From contig JAHEBR010000140.1 in the NCBI GenBank assembly GCA_024642185.1, positions 1 through 6,001 on the forward strand: a stretch of 6,001 nt of DNA, in the 5' to 3' direction. The DNA is from Marivivens sp. Lineage in GTDB: Bacteria > Pseudomonadota > Alphaproteobacteria > Rhodobacterales > Rhodobacteraceae. Below are positions 4,712-6,001 of this stretch, piece by piece. Position 1 is the stretch's first letter; each line of letters begins with the position of its first letter. The notes beneath the pieces are model-generated. The model saw nothing but the letters and a program-made list of their open reading frames with translations, had not been told where the DNA came from and did no database searches. The translations under genes and the position numbers were made by a program.

Positions 4712-6001
4712 CTACTGGATCCGCGTCAGAAGATCGTCGAGCGATTTCTTGGCGTCGCCGTAGAACATCCGTGTGTTTTCCTTATAGAAGAGCGGGTTTT
4801 CGATGCCCGAATAGCCGGTGCCCTGCCCGCGCTTGGAGACAAACACCTGCTTGGCCTTCCAGCATTCCAGAACCGGCATACCGGCGATGGGGCTGCCCGG
4901 ATCTTCCTGCGCGGCGGGGTTCACGATGTCGTTCGAGCCGATCACGATAGCAACATCGGTGTTGGGGAAGTCGTCGTTGATCTCGTCCATTTCCAGAACG
5001 ATGTCATAAGGCACCTTGGCCTCGGCCAGAAGCACGTTCATGTGGCCCGGAAGGCGGCCCGCGACGGGATGAATCGCGAAGCGGACGTTCTTGCCCTTGG
5101 CCCGCAGGCGGCGGGTCAGTTCGGCCACGTTCTGCTGGGCCTGCGCCACGGCCATGCCGTAGCCCGGGATGATGATGACGCTGTCAGCATCTTCGAGGGC
5201 GGCGGCAACGCCGTCGACGTCGATCGCCACCTGCTCACCGTCGATCTCCATGGCGGGGCCGGTCGTATTGCCGAAACCGCCCAAGATCACGCTGATGAAC
5301 GAGCGGTTCATCGCCTTGCACATGATGTAGCTCAGGATCGCACCCGACGAGCCCACGAGTGCGCCGACCACGATCAGAAGATCGTTGCCGAGCGAGAAGC
5401 CGATCGCCGCTGCGGCCCAGCCCGAGTAGCTGTTGAGCATCGACACGACCACGGGCATATCCGCGCCGCCGATCCCCATGATCAGGTGATAGCCGATGAA
5501 GAACGCCAGAAGCGTCATCGCGATCAACGTCCAGACGCCCGCGCCATTGAGGAACATCGCCAGCAGAACGATGCTGCCCAGCGCCGCGGCAGCGTTCAAC
5601 GCATGGCCGCCCGGCAGCTTGGTCGCTTTCGAGGTAAGCTTGCCCGCAAGCTTGCCAAAAGCCACGACCGAGCCGGTGAACGTCACGGCGCCGATAAAGA
5701 CCCCGAGGAAGACCTCGACCTTGAGGATGGTCTGTTCGACCGCATCCTTATGAGCCAGAAGCGCGGCAAAGCCTTCGAGCGCCTCGCGCTCCTCAGCGCT
5801 CATCGCCAGAACACGGCCAAGCTCGAGATAGGCGTTATAGCCCACGAACACGGCCGCCAGACCCACGAGCGAATGCATCGCGGCGACGAGCTGGGGCATT
5901 TCGGTCATCTGCACGCGCTTGGCGACGATAGTGCCGATGATGCTACCCGCGACGATCAGGATGACCGAGAGGGTCCAGAGGCCCGCGCCGGGGCCCACGA
6001 G
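4712..6001 (-). CDS. pntB: NAD(P) transhydrogenase subunit beta, PntB (N-terminus beyond right edge)
   Basis: Inner-membrane proton-translocating transhydrogenase subunit: hydride moves from NADH to NADP+ driven by proton re-entry, supplying NADPH. The visible 429 residues start inside the first membrane region (LVGPGAGLW); about 50 N-terminal residues are missing compared with E. coli PntB (462 aa). Counting from the valine codon at 5996-5998: membrane domain II (about 1-240) holds H42 in AAMHSLVG (counterpart of E. coli His91), D180 in GGADMPVV (Asp213) and N189 in MLNSYSGW (Asn222). The NADP(H)-binding domain III (about 255-428) has the fingerprint GYGMAVAQAQ (279-288), HPVAGRLPGHMNVLLAEAKV, DEINDDF (338-344), GSNDIVNPAAQ (354-364) and KRGQGTGYSGIENPLFY. 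The loop after YNAYLELG (about 60-90) is longer than in E. coli and helical in character. pntA is expected just upstream, outside the window. Confidence 0.97.
   Translation of the reverse strand, partial: LVGPGAGLWTLSVILIVAGSIIGTIVAKRVQMTEMPQLVAAMHSLVGLAAVFVGYNAYLELGRVLAMSAEEREALEGFAALLAHKDAVEQTILKVEVFLGVFIGAVTFTGSVVAFGKLAGKLTSKATKLPGGHALNAAAALGSIVLLAMFLNGAGVWTLIAMTLLAFFIGYHLIMGIGGADMPVVVSMLNSYSGWAAAAIGFSLGNDLLIVVGALVGSSGAILSYIMCKAMNRSFISVILGGFGNTTGPAMEIDGEQVAIDVDGVAAALEDADSVIIIPGYGMAVAQAQQNVAELTRRLRAKGKNVRFAIHPVAGRLPGHMNVLLAEAKVPYDIVLEMDEINDDFPNTDVAIVIGSNDIVNPAAQEDPGSPIAGMPVLECWKAKQVFVSKRGQGTGYSGIENPLFYKENTRMFYGDAKKSLDDLLTRIQ

Noticed and set aside
4712..5998. A 428-residue pntB starting at the GTG at 5996-5998
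   Set aside because: That GTG is an internal valine; PntB proteins have about 50 residues before the GPGAG segment, and the frame stays open to the window edge.

Overview
The window is high-G+C, densely coding DNA with the gene content and protein style of an alphaproteobacterium, most likely Rhodobacteraceae (Rhodobacter/Paracoccus/Roseobacter group). The assignment rests on the alphaproteobacterial form of PntB, the eukaryotic-type (fold III) ornithine decarboxylase, a DUF3422 protein and a SoxW-like periplasmic thioredoxin. This is inference from protein similarity; there is no rRNA or marker gene. No tRNA, rRNA, CRISPR array, insertion sequence or phage gene was seen.

Layout, left to right. 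(1) 1-674, minus: the N-terminal part of a DUF3422 protein, running off the left edge. (2) 675-790: a short gap with a strong hairpin just after the ornithine decarboxylase stop. (3) 791-1963, minus: ornithine decarboxylase, making putrescine. (4) 1964-2273: a divergent intergenic region of 310 bases, the only sizeable non-coding stretch. It holds a long leader for the decarboxylase with hairpins, a possible anti-Shine-Dalgarno, a possible 30-residue leader ORF and two inverted repeats. (5) 2274-2906, plus: rluE, a 23S rRNA pseudouridine synthase and the only plus-strand gene. Its 3' end overlaps the convergent MFS gene by 74 bases. (6) 2833-4611, minus: a two-gene unit, SoxW-like thioredoxin then MFS transporter, separated by 3 bases. 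(7) 4664-4694: an intrinsic terminator for the pnt operon. (8) 4712-6001, minus: pntB, the beta subunit of proton-translocating transhydrogenase, truncated at the right edge; pntA should lie beyond the window.

Most of the genes are housekeeping: NADPH supply (pntB), rRNA modification (rluE) and polyamine synthesis (decarboxylase). The thioredoxin-MFS pair and the DUF3422 gene have no firm role. I see no clear new defence or mobile system. The part most worth a second look is the decarboxylase 5' leader, where the Shine-Dalgarno, an anti-Shine-Dalgarno, a GNRA-type hairpin and a long-range helix form mutually exclusive pairings, as expected of a cis-regulatory RNA on a polyamine gene.
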